Source of the DNA: Gemmatimonadota bacterium
Lineage (GTDB): Bacteria; Gemmatimonadota; Gemmatimonadetes; Longimicrobiales; Gaopeijiaceae
Assembly (NCBI GenBank): GCA_022825135.1
Contig: JAJDYN010000004.1
Span: 1 to 64,000, forward strand
Length of the DNA stretch: 64,000 nt
Direction of reading: 5' to 3'
Below are positions 1-8,047 of this stretch, piece by piece. Every line of letters begins with the position of its first letter. The stretch's first letter is position 1. The translations under genes and the position numbers were made by a program. The notes below the pieces were generated by a model. The model saw only the letters and a list, made by a program, of their open reading frames with translations, had not been told where the DNA came from and did not search any database.

Positions 1-82
1 CCGGGCTACGTCCCGCCCTCACGAGCTCCACCAGCCGCTCCCTGTACTCGGGCGGATACCGCCCCTTCCTGCTTCCCGCCAT
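1..82 (-). CDS. Transposase OrfA-like N-terminus (IS3-type), cut by window edge
   Basis: Reading leftward from an ATG at 82 there is an open frame of 27 codons that runs off the window edge. The product begins MAGSRKGRYPPEYRERLVEL, which matches the N-terminal helix-turn-helix entry of IS3-family OrfA transposases (the arginine/tyrosine-rich start followed by a PPEYRE-like helix). A GGAGG Shine-Dalgarno motif sits about seven bases upstream. The rest of the element lies outside the window, so neither intactness nor the terminal repeats can be judged. It suggests an insertion sequence next to the left end. The family call rests on a short stretch only. Confidence 0.6.
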   Translation of the reverse strand, partial: MAGSRKGRYPPEYRERLVELVRAGRSP

Positions 83-121
83 CGCACACCTCCTCGGTTG
101 GCCCAAATGGAAAGGTGTCCG

Positions 122-244
122 TCATAGCGGGGCAACTCCAATCAGCCGGCCCAGGGCGGGCTCGGATCCCCCGCGGATCTCGTCCATCAGCGACGTCAGG
201 ACGTCGTTGTGCGCCGAATCCGGGTTGGGGTTGGTAACTGACAT
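122..244 (-). pseudogene. 40-codon ORF resembling the start of an ECF sigma factor
   Basis: A short ATG-initiated frame encodes 40 residues that include MDEIRGGSEPALGRLIGVAP. That stretch resembles the first helix of extracytoplasmic-function sigma factors, in which a glycine-rich turn and an Ala-Leu-x-Arg-Leu segment precede the core domain. The frame then stops, 40 bp before the transposase start, so a plausible reading is a sigma-factor gene truncated by the insertion. The similarity is short and it could equally be a chance ORF. Confidence 0.25.
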
Positions 245-250
245 CTGGTG

Positions 251-280
251 TTGAATAGTGTCAACTTAGAGTCGTATAAT
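251..280 (+). promoter_or_regulatory. Sigma-70-like promoter
   Basis: TTGAAT (251-256) and a perfect TATAAT (275-280) are separated by 18 bp in a locally AT-rich patch of otherwise GC-rich DNA. A small inverted repeat, GTTGA/TCAAC (250-265), overlaps the -35 element. The promoter points toward the amidohydrolase gene starting at 469, leaving a leader of roughly 180 nt in which no structure was recognised. Confidence 0.45.
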
Positions 281-468
281 GACAGTGCCTGGTCGAATGC
301 TCGCGCGGCGTCTCGCGCGTCAGACTCGCGGCACGCCCCGGCCACACTGGCGACTCCTGCAGTAGTAGCGCACGGCGCAGCCATATCTACTACAACGTGC
401 CGGTCTGGCTGGCTCCGCGCGCGTTCTCTACGATGTCCGGGTCACGCAATCGAGCCGGAGGCCATCCG

Positions 469-2172
469 ATGGAAGAACGTCGCCAACGCATTTCATCCCG
501 TTGCCGGGCCTCCCTTGTCGCGGTTCTTCTGAGCATCGCCACGGGCGCCTGCATGCAAGCAGGGGACGGGCCAACCGCAGCCGACGCTCCCTTCGACGTT
601 CTCATCACGAACGCCCGCGTGGTGGACGGCGCCGGCAATCCCTGGTTCCGGGCGGACGTAGGGGTGCGCGGGGACCGCATCGCCGCCGTGGGCCGGCTCT
701 CGGGCCGCGCCGCCGCACGGACCATCGACGCGGGCGACCGCGTCGTCACGCCCGGTTTCGTCGACATGATGGGCCAGGGCAGCCTGGTGCTCATCACCGA
801 TCCTCCGAGCGCCGAGAGCAAGCTCCGCCAGGGCATCACCACCTACCTCTCCGGCGAGGGAGGCTCGCCCGCGCCCCAGAGCGCCGAAACCCAGCAGAAT
901 CCGCCCGTCATCGACGGCGACACGCTGCGCTGGCGCAGGTACTCGGAGTACTTCGCGATCATGGAGAGCTACGGCATCCCCATCAACGTGGTGCACGACG
1001 TCGGCCTCACCCAGGTGCGGCGTGTGGTCCTGGGCGTGGAGGATGTCGCCCCGACACCCGAACAACTCGAGCAAATGCGGGAGCTGGTGCGCGAGGGGAT
1101 GGAGGACGGGGCCGTCGGGGTGTCCACTTCTCTCATCTATCCGCCCGCCATCTATGCGAGCACCGAGGAGCTCATCGCCCTGACCTCGGTCGCGGGCGAG
1201 TACGGCGGGGTCTACTTCACGCACATGCGCAACGAAAGCCACGCGGTCCTCGAGGCCATCCGCGAGGCCATCACCATCGGCGAGGGCGCGGGCGTGCCCG
1301 TGCACATCTACCACCTGAAGGCCGCTGGCCAGCGCAACTGGCCGCTGATGGACGAGGCGCTTGCCCTCATCGACTCCGTGCGCACCGCGGGGATGGACGT
1401 CACCGCCGACATCTATCCCTATGTGAGAAACGGAATCGGGCTGGGGTCGTTCCTGCATCCCCGGCACTACGCGCGCGGCACCCAGGCCTTCCTGGAGACG
1501 CTCTCCGACCCGGAGCTGCGCGCGCAACTGAGGAACGAGGTCGAAACCGACTCCGAGTGGGAGAACTGGTATCAGCACGTGGGGATGGACTGGAACAACG
1601 TCCTCATCGTGGCCGCGTCGGACGAGGTGGATCCCGGCGTCATCAACCGGTCCGTGGCCGAGGCAGCGGAGGTGCTGGGCACGGATCCCTGGAACGCCTT
1701 CTTCGACCTGGTGCAGGCCGGCGGCGTGAGCGTGAACCCGCTCAGCATGAACGAGGACCAGAAGTGGGCCGCGTTCCGGGCGCCGTTCGTGATGATCGAC
1801 ACCGACGCCTCGCCGGTGAATCCCGCGTCGACCGCCAGCTCGCACCCGCGCGCCTTCGGGGCCTTCCCGCGCGTGATCGCCAGGTATGTGCGCGAGGACC
1901 GGGTGATCACCCTGGAGGAGGCCGTGCGCCGCATGACCTCGCTGGCCGCCCATCGGCTCGGCCTCTACGACCGCGGCATCGTGGCGCCCGGCATGGCCGC
2001 CGACCTGGTGGTCTTCGATCCGGCCGAACTCCGCGACATGGCCGAGTTCGGCTCGAACGCGATGCGCTACGCGGAGGGCGTGGACTACCTGTTCGTGAAC
2101 GGCGCGCTGGTGATCGACGAGGGCGAGATGACCGATGCGCGGCCGGGGAGGCTGCTCAAGCGTGCGGGGTAG
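469..2172 (+). CDS. D-aminoacylase / N-acyl-D-amino-acid deacylase-like amidohydrolase lipoprotein
   Basis: This 567-residue protein of the amidohydrolase superfamily, D-aminoacylase branch, would be expected to hydrolyse N-acyl-D-amino acids or similar amides. The start at 469 has a GGAG motif 8 bases upstream and gives a lipoprotein signal ending LSIATGAC, so the protein is probably anchored outside the cytoplasm. Family features are the FDVLITNARVVDGAG entry strand, VVTPGFVD, YFTHMRNE and the C-terminal GMAADLVVFDP segment. The metal-binding HxH that normally follows PGFID is absent; the position reads GFVDMMGQG. It therefore belongs to a divergent subgroup and its activity is uncertain. 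A gene for an exported protein follows 6 bp downstream. Confidence 0.85.
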   Translation: MEERRQRISSRCRASLVAVLLSIATGACMQAGDGPTAADAPFDVLITNARVVDGAGNPWFRADVGVRGDRIAAVGRLSGRAAARTIDAGDRVVTPGFVDMMGQGSLVLITDPPSAESKLRQGITTYLSGEGGSPAPQSAETQQNPPVIDGDTLRWRRYSEYFAIMESYGIPINVVHDVGLTQVRRVVLGVEDVAPTPEQLEQMRELVREGMEDGAVGVSTSLIYPPAIYASTEELIALTSVAGEYGGVYFTHMRNESHAVLEAIREAITIGEGAGVPVHIYHLKAAGQRNWPLMDEALALIDSVRTAGMDVTADIYPYVRNGIGLGSFLHPRHYARGTQAFLETLSDPELRAQLRNEVETDSEWENWYQHVGMDWNNVLIVAASDEVDPGVINRSVAEAAEVLGTDPWNAFFDLVQAGGVSVNPLSMNEDQKWAAFRAPFVMIDTDASPVNPASTASSHPRAFGAFPRVIARYVREDRVITLEEAVRRMTSLAAHRLGLYDRGIVAPGMAADLVVFDPAELRDMAEFGSNAMRYAEGVDYLFVNGALVIDEGEMTDARPGRLLKRAG

Positions 2173-2178
2173 GTCCGG

Positions 2179-3624
2179 ATGTGGACTCCGAGGAGCATGT
2201 GCCGCGGCGACGCCGGGGACGCAGGCCCTTCTCCGGGATTGGGTGGTTGGGAGGCAGTAGTCCTCGCCGCCGTACTCGCAGGAGCATCCCTCCTCGCCGT
2301 GCCGTCGCTCCAGGCCCAGTCGGACGCGGAGCCATCCGCGACTTCTCCCGCGGGCGAGACCGACTCGGCGGCTCTCGCGACTCTCTCGGCGTGGGCGGAT
2401 CAGGTGTGGCTGTCCCTGCTCGACCGCGACGGTGCCTACTACGGCCGTCTGGCGGAGGAGGGCATCTTCCAGCGGTTCAACCCTGAAATGGACCACGAGT
2501 ACGGGCTGGATGTCCGCTCGGGCCTCTTCGGTCCCGGTGAAGACGCACGCTGGGCCGAGTTGCCCAACGGCTTTCGGGTTGCCGGGGGGTCGCTCAACAA
2601 TCCGCACATCCTCAACGTCGTGGACTGGCGCCAGGAGATCCACGTCTCCGGCCCCGTGGACCTGATGGCACGCTACCGCCGGGAGCGATCGCTCACGGCA
2701 TGGCGCGACTACCCGTGGGTGGGCGTACGCTGGCGCGACGCGCTCGGGACGCCGTGGACCGTGCGGGTGGGGCTCGGCGTCCACTTCTTCAAGCCGTCCG
2801 CAGACGTGGAGCTCGCGCTGGCACGCTCCTGGAGAGACGGCGAAGACAGGAGCTGGACGCTGGAAGTGCGCCTCGCAGCGCTCGACGCCTTCAACGAAGC
2901 GATCTTCCAGGGCCTGGGAGTGCGGGCGGACGACGTGCACGCCCACTACGACTACGCGGGAGCTCCCCTCGCGGCTCGCACGACCCTGAGGGCCGCGGCG
3001 TCACGCTGGCGGGCGGAGCTGCACGCGGGATCGAGCCGAAGAAGCGAGGTCCAGGTGAACTTTCCGGCAATCGGCCGGGCTCCGTTCAGCCAGCTCGAAC
3101 AGGTCGCGTTCCTGGGAGCACTCCTCCAGGTCACACCGCTCGAGCGCGTGACGTTGGCGCTGTACGGCACCTGGGCGAGGGCGGACATCGAGCGGCGGGC
3201 GCCCGCGAGCGGGCTCGGCTTCACTCTGCGGGAGCAGACGGTGACCGTGGCCGCCCGCGCACGGACCCGCCTGAATCCGCTGTGGGCGGTCGAGACGGAG
3301 CTGGCGCGGGTGCGGCGACCCGAATGGCGCACGCCGGGAGGGGGCGCTCGCCGCGAGCACCGTGATCGCGAAGTTTTCGCCCGGGCGGCCCTCGTCCGGT
3401 ACCCGGAGGCGGGATGGACGGCCCGCCTGGCCTACGCCCTTCTGGACCGCGATGCGGGCTACCAGGCGCCCTGGCTCACGGGGCGGAATCAGGGACTGAT
3501 CACGGAAGCGGGCCACCGGTTCCGGTCGGGCTTCGAGGTGACGGCCGGGCTCCGCTGGGACCTGGACCACTTCGGGCGGGATCGGTTCGAGGGCGGCCAT
3601 CTGCGGCTGTCGGCCGCCTGGTGA
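2179..3624 (+). CDS. Exported protein of unknown function, probable outer-membrane beta-barrel
   Basis: The 481-residue product starts 6 bp after the preceding amidohydrolase and is probably co-transcribed with it. A hydrophobic segment ending LLAVPSLQAQ (about residues 30-47) looks like a long signal peptide cleaved after AQA-type residues. The mature part is rich in alternating aromatic and charged residues (for example ARYRRERSLTAWRDYPWVGV) and ends in an aromatic residue (SAAW), as outer-membrane strands do. No named family was recognised. It converges with the next gene across 25 bp containing a weak CCGGG/CCCGG hairpin. Confidence 0.6.
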   Translation: MWTPRSMCRGDAGDAGPSPGLGGWEAVVLAAVLAGASLLAVPSLQAQSDAEPSATSPAGETDSAALATLSAWADQVWLSLLDRDGAYYGRLAEEGIFQRFNPEMDHEYGLDVRSGLFGPGEDARWAELPNGFRVAGGSLNNPHILNVVDWRQEIHVSGPVDLMARYRRERSLTAWRDYPWVGVRWRDALGTPWTVRVGLGVHFFKPSADVELALARSWRDGEDRSWTLEVRLAALDAFNEAIFQGLGVRADDVHAHYDYAGAPLAARTTLRAAASRWRAELHAGSSRRSEVQVNFPAIGRAPFSQLEQVAFLGALLQVTPLERVTLALYGTWARADIERRAPASGLGFTLREQTVTVAARARTRLNPLWAVETELARVRRPEWRTPGGGARREHRDREVFARAALVRYPEAGWTARLAYALLDRDAGYQAPWLTGRNQGLITEAGHRFRSGFEVTAGLRWDLDHFGRDRFEGGHLRLSAAW

Positions 3625-3649
3625 TGGGCCGGGCTGCGAACCCGGACCC

Positions 3650-5965
3650 CTACCCCGCCAGGTTGAACAGCCTGCTGTACTTCACCACCAGTTGGCGCTG
3701 CTTCGGCCCCGCCAGGATTCCCGTGCGGTCGAGCGGTCCCCGATGCCTGGTATCGTTCCAGACGACGAACAGCCCGGTGCCGGCCGTGTCTAGCCAGCCG
3801 AGCCGGAGGTTGGTCCCCACGTCCCTGGTGTCGTCGTTGTACTGGACGTTGGTCTGCAGGTAGAGGCGGGGCGTGAACGAGTATGACCCGTTGAACTGGA
3901 TGACCGCGGTCGTGAAACTGCCCTCGTCAAGACGGACGTCGAAATAGTTCAAGCGGACGTTGCCGCTGAACTTGTCGCCGTAGCGGTAGGCCAGCGTCGC
4001 GTTGGGGCCGAAGCGGGTTCCGCTGTAGAAGCCGCCGAGCGCCCATCCGCCCGACAGCGAGAGCGGAGCGCCGCGGTTGGTGTTCGCCCTGAATTCCCAG
4101 TCGTAGTTGTGGTACGTGCCCGCCGGGATGACGATGTTCTCGCGGATCGCGAACGGCTCCAGGAGGCCCTCGCCCGTGAAGTTGAACCCGGGCAACTGGA
4201 AGAAGGCGCCGTTCTCGAAGGCGAAGTGGTTGTCGATGTGGATCAGGTACGACTCGTTGAAGCCGCCCAGCGTCCAGAAGCTGTTCCCGGAGATGTGCGG
4301 CCGGAACTCCCGGAACCAGGGCACGCTCTCCGTGCGCATGTGGCGAAGGAAGCGCCAGTTGACGTGCCGGTACCCGCGCCGGTTGACGAAGCCGACCTCC
4401 GGGTTGAAGGCGTCTCCGATCTGCCGGTACCCGGTCGTGACCTGCCAGTCGCGGGTGACGTAGCGCATGCCGCCGGCGAAACCGTACTCACCGTCGTTGA
4501 ACCCGGACCCGGGTGCCTGTCCCCCGATGGGAACCGGCGTCGTGGTGATGCCCGCCCAGCCATCGAAGGTCAGCGCTTCGCCGATGCCGAGCCGGCCGTC
4601 GAGGCCGTAGGTGAGGTTGTAGTCGGACCCGTCGGTGGTGTTGAGGCGCGACACGAAGATGGCGCCGAGCTGCGACCTGTTGCCGAACTCGCGGTAGGCC
4701 CTCAGTACGCCGAAGTTGTTGTGCGGCGCGATCTGCTCGCGGAGGCCGGTGGCGCCGTCGATGTCGAAGGCATCGCTCGTCTGGATGTTGAGCACGCCGA
4801 CCTGGAAGTCCCCGACCTTTCCGGTCATCCGCGCGCCCGCCTGGATCGGCACCTCGCGCCCGCCCGAGAGGCCGATGCGGCGGCTGAAGAACAGCTCGGC
4901 CGACCGGCTCGCACCCACGGCGAAGACACCCGCGTTCTCCAGGAAGAACGCGCGCTTCTCGGGGAAGAAGAGGCTGAAGCGCGTGAGGTTCACCTGCTGG
5001 TCGTCCACCTCCGCCTGCGCGAAGTCCGTGTTCACGGTGAGGTCGAGGGTCAGGCTCTGATTGATGCCGATCTTGGCGTCGCCCCCGAACTGCTGGCCCA
5101 TGGCCACCTCCGGCGAGGCGACCCGGTAGTCCTTGAGGCCGTCCGCGAGGGCGTACGGGCTGACCGTAACCGTGCGCCTGGCGGGAGCTTCCACCGACAG
5201 CGTCCCGGCGAGCGAGATGCGATACAGGTCGAACTGGCGGGGCAGGGGCGCCCACATCGACTGCTCGCTGTTGCGCCGGATCTTGCGCTCGAAGTTCAGG
5301 CCCCAGTCCTGGGTCCCCCCGGCGCCATAGCGGAGCGTCGAGAACGGGATCCGCATCTCGACGTACCAGCCGCGCTCGTCGCGGGTCGTGGCCACGTCCC
5401 ACGAGCCGTCCCAGTTCAGGTTGAAGCCGCCCGCCGAGCCGCGCTGCTGGCGCCCGCCGCCCCGTCCTCCGCCCACGCCTTCACCGGTGACCTGTCCGTC
5501 GTATTCGATGCCCGCCGGCGTGGTGCCGAAGACGAAGCCGTTCTGGCGGTCGAGATAGGTGTCGAGCACGACGACGAAGGCGTCCGAGTCGTTGAGCGAG
5601 GCGTCGCGCAGGGTCTGGCCCGTGACGATGCCGTTCGGGTCTTCATCCCAGAGCCAGGCGCCGATGTAGAGGGCCGCGTCGTCGTAGCCGACCCGGACCT
5701 CCGTCGGCTGGGAGACGGGCTGCCCCTCGGAGGGCTCGCGCTGGGTGAAGCCGTCGAGGGGCTCCAGGCTCGACCAGAGCGCGTCGTCGAGCCGGCCGTC
5801 GATGACGGGGGCCGCCGCGACCGCCGATGCGCGCGCGTTGGGCGGCTGCCCGTTGGTTGAGGGCCCGTTGGGGGACTGCTGGGCCTGGAGCGCGGCAGGC
5901 ATCGCGAGGATGCCGATGACGGCGATGTAGCAGGCGAGGACGGAGATGTAGCAGATCGTGCGCAC
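3650..5965 (-). CDS. DUF5916 protein with N-terminal carbohydrate-binding (CBM9-like) domain
   Basis: The 771-residue exported protein has a signal peptide ending MPAALQAQQ. A CBM9-like module follows (LDDALWSSLEPLDGFTQREP, then TEVRVGYDDAALYIGAWLWD). After it comes the large DUF5916 barrel-like domain (KRAFFLENAGVFAVG, ELFFSRRIGLSGGREVPI) and a strand-rich C-terminus. I chose the GTG start at 5965 because it has a GGAG motif nine bases upstream and gives a normal signal peptide; an upstream ATG at 6025 would add 20 residues. These proteins are abundant in Bacteroidota and Gemmatimonadota and are thought to be outer-membrane glycan-associated proteins, though their exact role is not established. 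Confidence 0.85.
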   Translation of the reverse strand: MRTICYISVLACYIAVIGILAMPAALQAQQSPNGPSTNGQPPNARASAVAAAPVIDGRLDDALWSSLEPLDGFTQREPSEGQPVSQPTEVRVGYDDAALYIGAWLWDEDPNGIVTGQTLRDASLNDSDAFVVVLDTYLDRQNGFVFGTTPAGIEYDGQVTGEGVGGGRGGGRQQRGSAGGFNLNWDGSWDVATTRDERGWYVEMRIPFSTLRYGAGGTQDWGLNFERKIRRNSEQSMWAPLPRQFDLYRISLAGTLSVEAPARRTVTVSPYALADGLKDYRVASPEVAMGQQFGGDAKIGINQSLTLDLTVNTDFAQAEVDDQQVNLTRFSLFFPEKRAFFLENAGVFAVGASRSAELFFSRRIGLSGGREVPIQAGARMTGKVGDFQVGVLNIQTSDAFDIDGATGLREQIAPHNNFGVLRAYREFGNRSQLGAIFVSRLNTTDGSDYNLTYGLDGRLGIGEALTFDGWAGITTTPVPIGGQAPGSGFNDGEYGFAGGMRYVTRDWQVTTGYRQIGDAFNPEVGFVNRRGYRHVNWRFLRHMRTESVPWFREFRPHISGNSFWTLGGFNESYLIHIDNHFAFENGAFFQLPGFNFTGEGLLEPFAIRENIVIPAGTYHNYDWEFRANTNRGAPLSLSGGWALGGFYSGTRFGPNATLAYRYGDKFSGNVRLNYFDVRLDEGSFTTAVIQFNGSYSFTPRLYLQTNVQYNDDTRDVGTNLRLGWLDTAGTGLFVVWNDTRHRGPLDRTGILAGPKQRQLVVKYSRLFNLAG

Positions 5966-6060
5966 GTGGCCTCGCTCCCGGAAAGGACTGCCCGATGGCC
6001 GGCAAGATAGCCATCCCGCGACCACTACGCTCCCTACGACACGCGACGCGCGGAATGCGC

Positions 6061-7806
6061 TCAGGCCTTCGCCCCCACCGGGTCCACGCGCACCGTCACG
6101 ATGTCCGTGTCATGGTACTTCTGGTGGCGCACCGATGTGGCGATGTGGCGCAGCAGCCTGAGCGAGACGTCGCGCTCAACCGGAAGCTCCGCCGAGAGGC
6201 CCCCGAGCAGCGCCAGGCGATCTTCGAGGTTGCCCTCGCCGGTAACAGCCAGAAACTCGAGTTCGGCGCCGCCGGCGTCGGCACGAGCCGTGACGCGCAG
6301 CCGCCGCTCGCCCGCCGCGCGATCGTCCTTCGCCTGCTCGACCAGGATCAACAGGGTCTCTTCGGCGGCGAGGTCAAGCCGGTGCCCGATCTCCTCGCCC
6401 ATTCCGGCACGGGACGCGAACCGCCCCAGGAAGTCCTGGATCTTCGGCAGCGCCTCGACATTGAGGCTCGTTTGCATGCGCCGGCGCGGCGGCCCGGTCA
6501 GCTCCATGAAGACCGAGAGCAGAATCGCGGTCAGCCCCCCCGAGGTCATCCCGTTCTCCAGAAGCGAGCCCGCCCAGCCGAAGTACTCGGCCGGGATGCC
6601 GCCGCTCTGGAAGCCGGACCCGATCCAGAACGAAACGCCGATGATCGTGGCCTTGCGGTAGTCGATGCCCTCCTGCGTGACCATCTCGACGCCCAGCACG
6701 AACAGGATCGCGATGAGGACGATGATGTACGCGCCCACCACGGGGTCCGGTATGGCGAGCAGCACCGCCGTGGCCTTGGGGAAGAATGCCAGCGCGATGA
6801 AGATGAGCCCGATGCACATGCCCACCCGGCGCGCGGCGATCCCGGTGATGTCGACAATCGAGACGCTGTTCGAGTAGGTGGTGTTGGGGACCGTCGCGAG
6901 CAGACCCGACAGGAGGTTGCCGACCCCGTCGGCCGCCACCGCGCCCTGCACCGCGCGGAAGTCGGTCGCGCGGCGCTCGCGCCACGACACCCGCTGAATC
7001 GCCATGCCGTCGCCGATGGTTTCGATGGCGCCGACCAGCGTGACGAAGATGAACGCCGGAAGCATGGCCCAGAAGCCGGCGCTCAGGCTCAGGTCGAAGC
7101 CGGGCCACCCCGCCGCCGGTACTCCGAACCAGAGCGCCTCGCCCACGATTTCCATGTTGTAGGTGCCGAACCCGGCCGCGACCAGGCAGCCGCCCACCGC
7201 CCCGATCACCGACCCCCACAGACGGAGGGCTCCCCTGGCGCGAAGGATGATCACAACCGTGATCACGATGGTGGTTAGCGCGGTCAGGGGAGCGGCGGCC
7301 GGCGCGGCCCCCTCCGGCGCTACAAAGAGCAGGTCGAAGCCGATGGGCATGACCGTGACCGCGATCAGCATGATCACCGTGCCCGCCACGGTCGGTGTGA
7401 TGAAGCGCCGGAGGAGCGAAAGGCGCGAGGAGATCAGAAACTGGAAGAGCGACGAAGCCACGATCAGGGTGGCCAGCAGCGCGGGTCCGCCCAGTTGCAG
7501 CGCCGCGACCGAAACCGCAATGAAGACGCCCGAGGTGCCCATCAGCAGGACGTATCCCGCCCCGATCCTGCCCAGCGGTCTCGCCTGGATCATCGTCGAG
7601 ATGCCGCACACGATCAGCGCCGCGAACGCCGCCCAGGTCAGGTAGGTCTCGCTCCCGCCCCCGGCCCGCACCACGATCGCCACCGTGATGACGATGCCCG
7701 CGATGTTGAGCAGGATGTACTGGAACCCGAGCCCGAAGGACACGCCCCAGCCCGGAGTTTCGTCAGCCTGGTAACGGAGGTCCTGCCGCGTAGGGGAGGG
7801 GGGCAT
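6061..7806 (-). CDS. Xanthine/uracil-type permease (solute carrier family 23) fused to an RsbW-like HATPase domain
   Basis: Residues about 20-440 form a polytopic NCS2/solute-carrier-23 transporter, with the signature LVGAIETIGDGMAIQRVSW and the substrate-site region VAADGVGNLLSGLLATVPNT. Residues about 441-581 are a soluble tail that reads like an anti-sigma/RsbW-type histidine-kinase ATPase fold: LAAEETLLILVEQ at the N-box position, RLRVTARADAGGAELEFLAV as the central strands, and SLRLLRHIATSV as the last helix. The N-box asparagine that binds Mg-ATP is not visible, so the domain may be non-catalytic. A paralogue with the same architecture lies at 50458-52218. The substrate is not evident. 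It is divergent from the CocE-type gene. Confidence 0.85.
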   Translation of the reverse strand: MPPSPTRQDLRYQADETPGWGVSFGLGFQYILLNIAGIVITVAIVVRAGGGSETYLTWAAFAALIVCGISTMIQARPLGRIGAGYVLLMGTSGVFIAVSVAALQLGGPALLATLIVASSLFQFLISSRLSLLRRFITPTVAGTVIMLIAVTVMPIGFDLLFVAPEGAAPAAAPLTALTTIVITVVIILRARGALRLWGSVIGAVGGCLVAAGFGTYNMEIVGEALWFGVPAAGWPGFDLSLSAGFWAMLPAFIFVTLVGAIETIGDGMAIQRVSWRERRATDFRAVQGAVAADGVGNLLSGLLATVPNTTYSNSVSIVDITGIAARRVGMCIGLIFIALAFFPKATAVLLAIPDPVVGAYIIVLIAILFVLGVEMVTQEGIDYRKATIIGVSFWIGSGFQSGGIPAEYFGWAGSLLENGMTSGGLTAILLSVFMELTGPPRRRMQTSLNVEALPKIQDFLGRFASRAGMGEEIGHRLDLAAEETLLILVEQAKDDRAAGERRLRVTARADAGGAELEFLAVTGEGNLEDRLALLGGLSAELPVERDVSLRLLRHIATSVRHQKYHDTDIVTVRVDPVGAKA

Positions 7807-8047
7807 GGGGGGTTGCGCTCAGGGTTGGGGGGACCGGTCGCCGGAACGCCGCAAGCGGCGGCCGCAGGGTCGCGACGGGGAGCATAATCGGGGCGCGGGC
7901 GCGGGGATGGCAAGGTGGCGTGAGGCGCCGGTCGCCATGGCTCGCCAGGGCCGCAACCGTTCTCTTGAATCATGGGCGTGCGGGTTTCAGAGACGCTGGT
8001 AACCCCCGTGCTCAGGGATCCGCGACATGCCTCGGGAGTCTGCCCCC

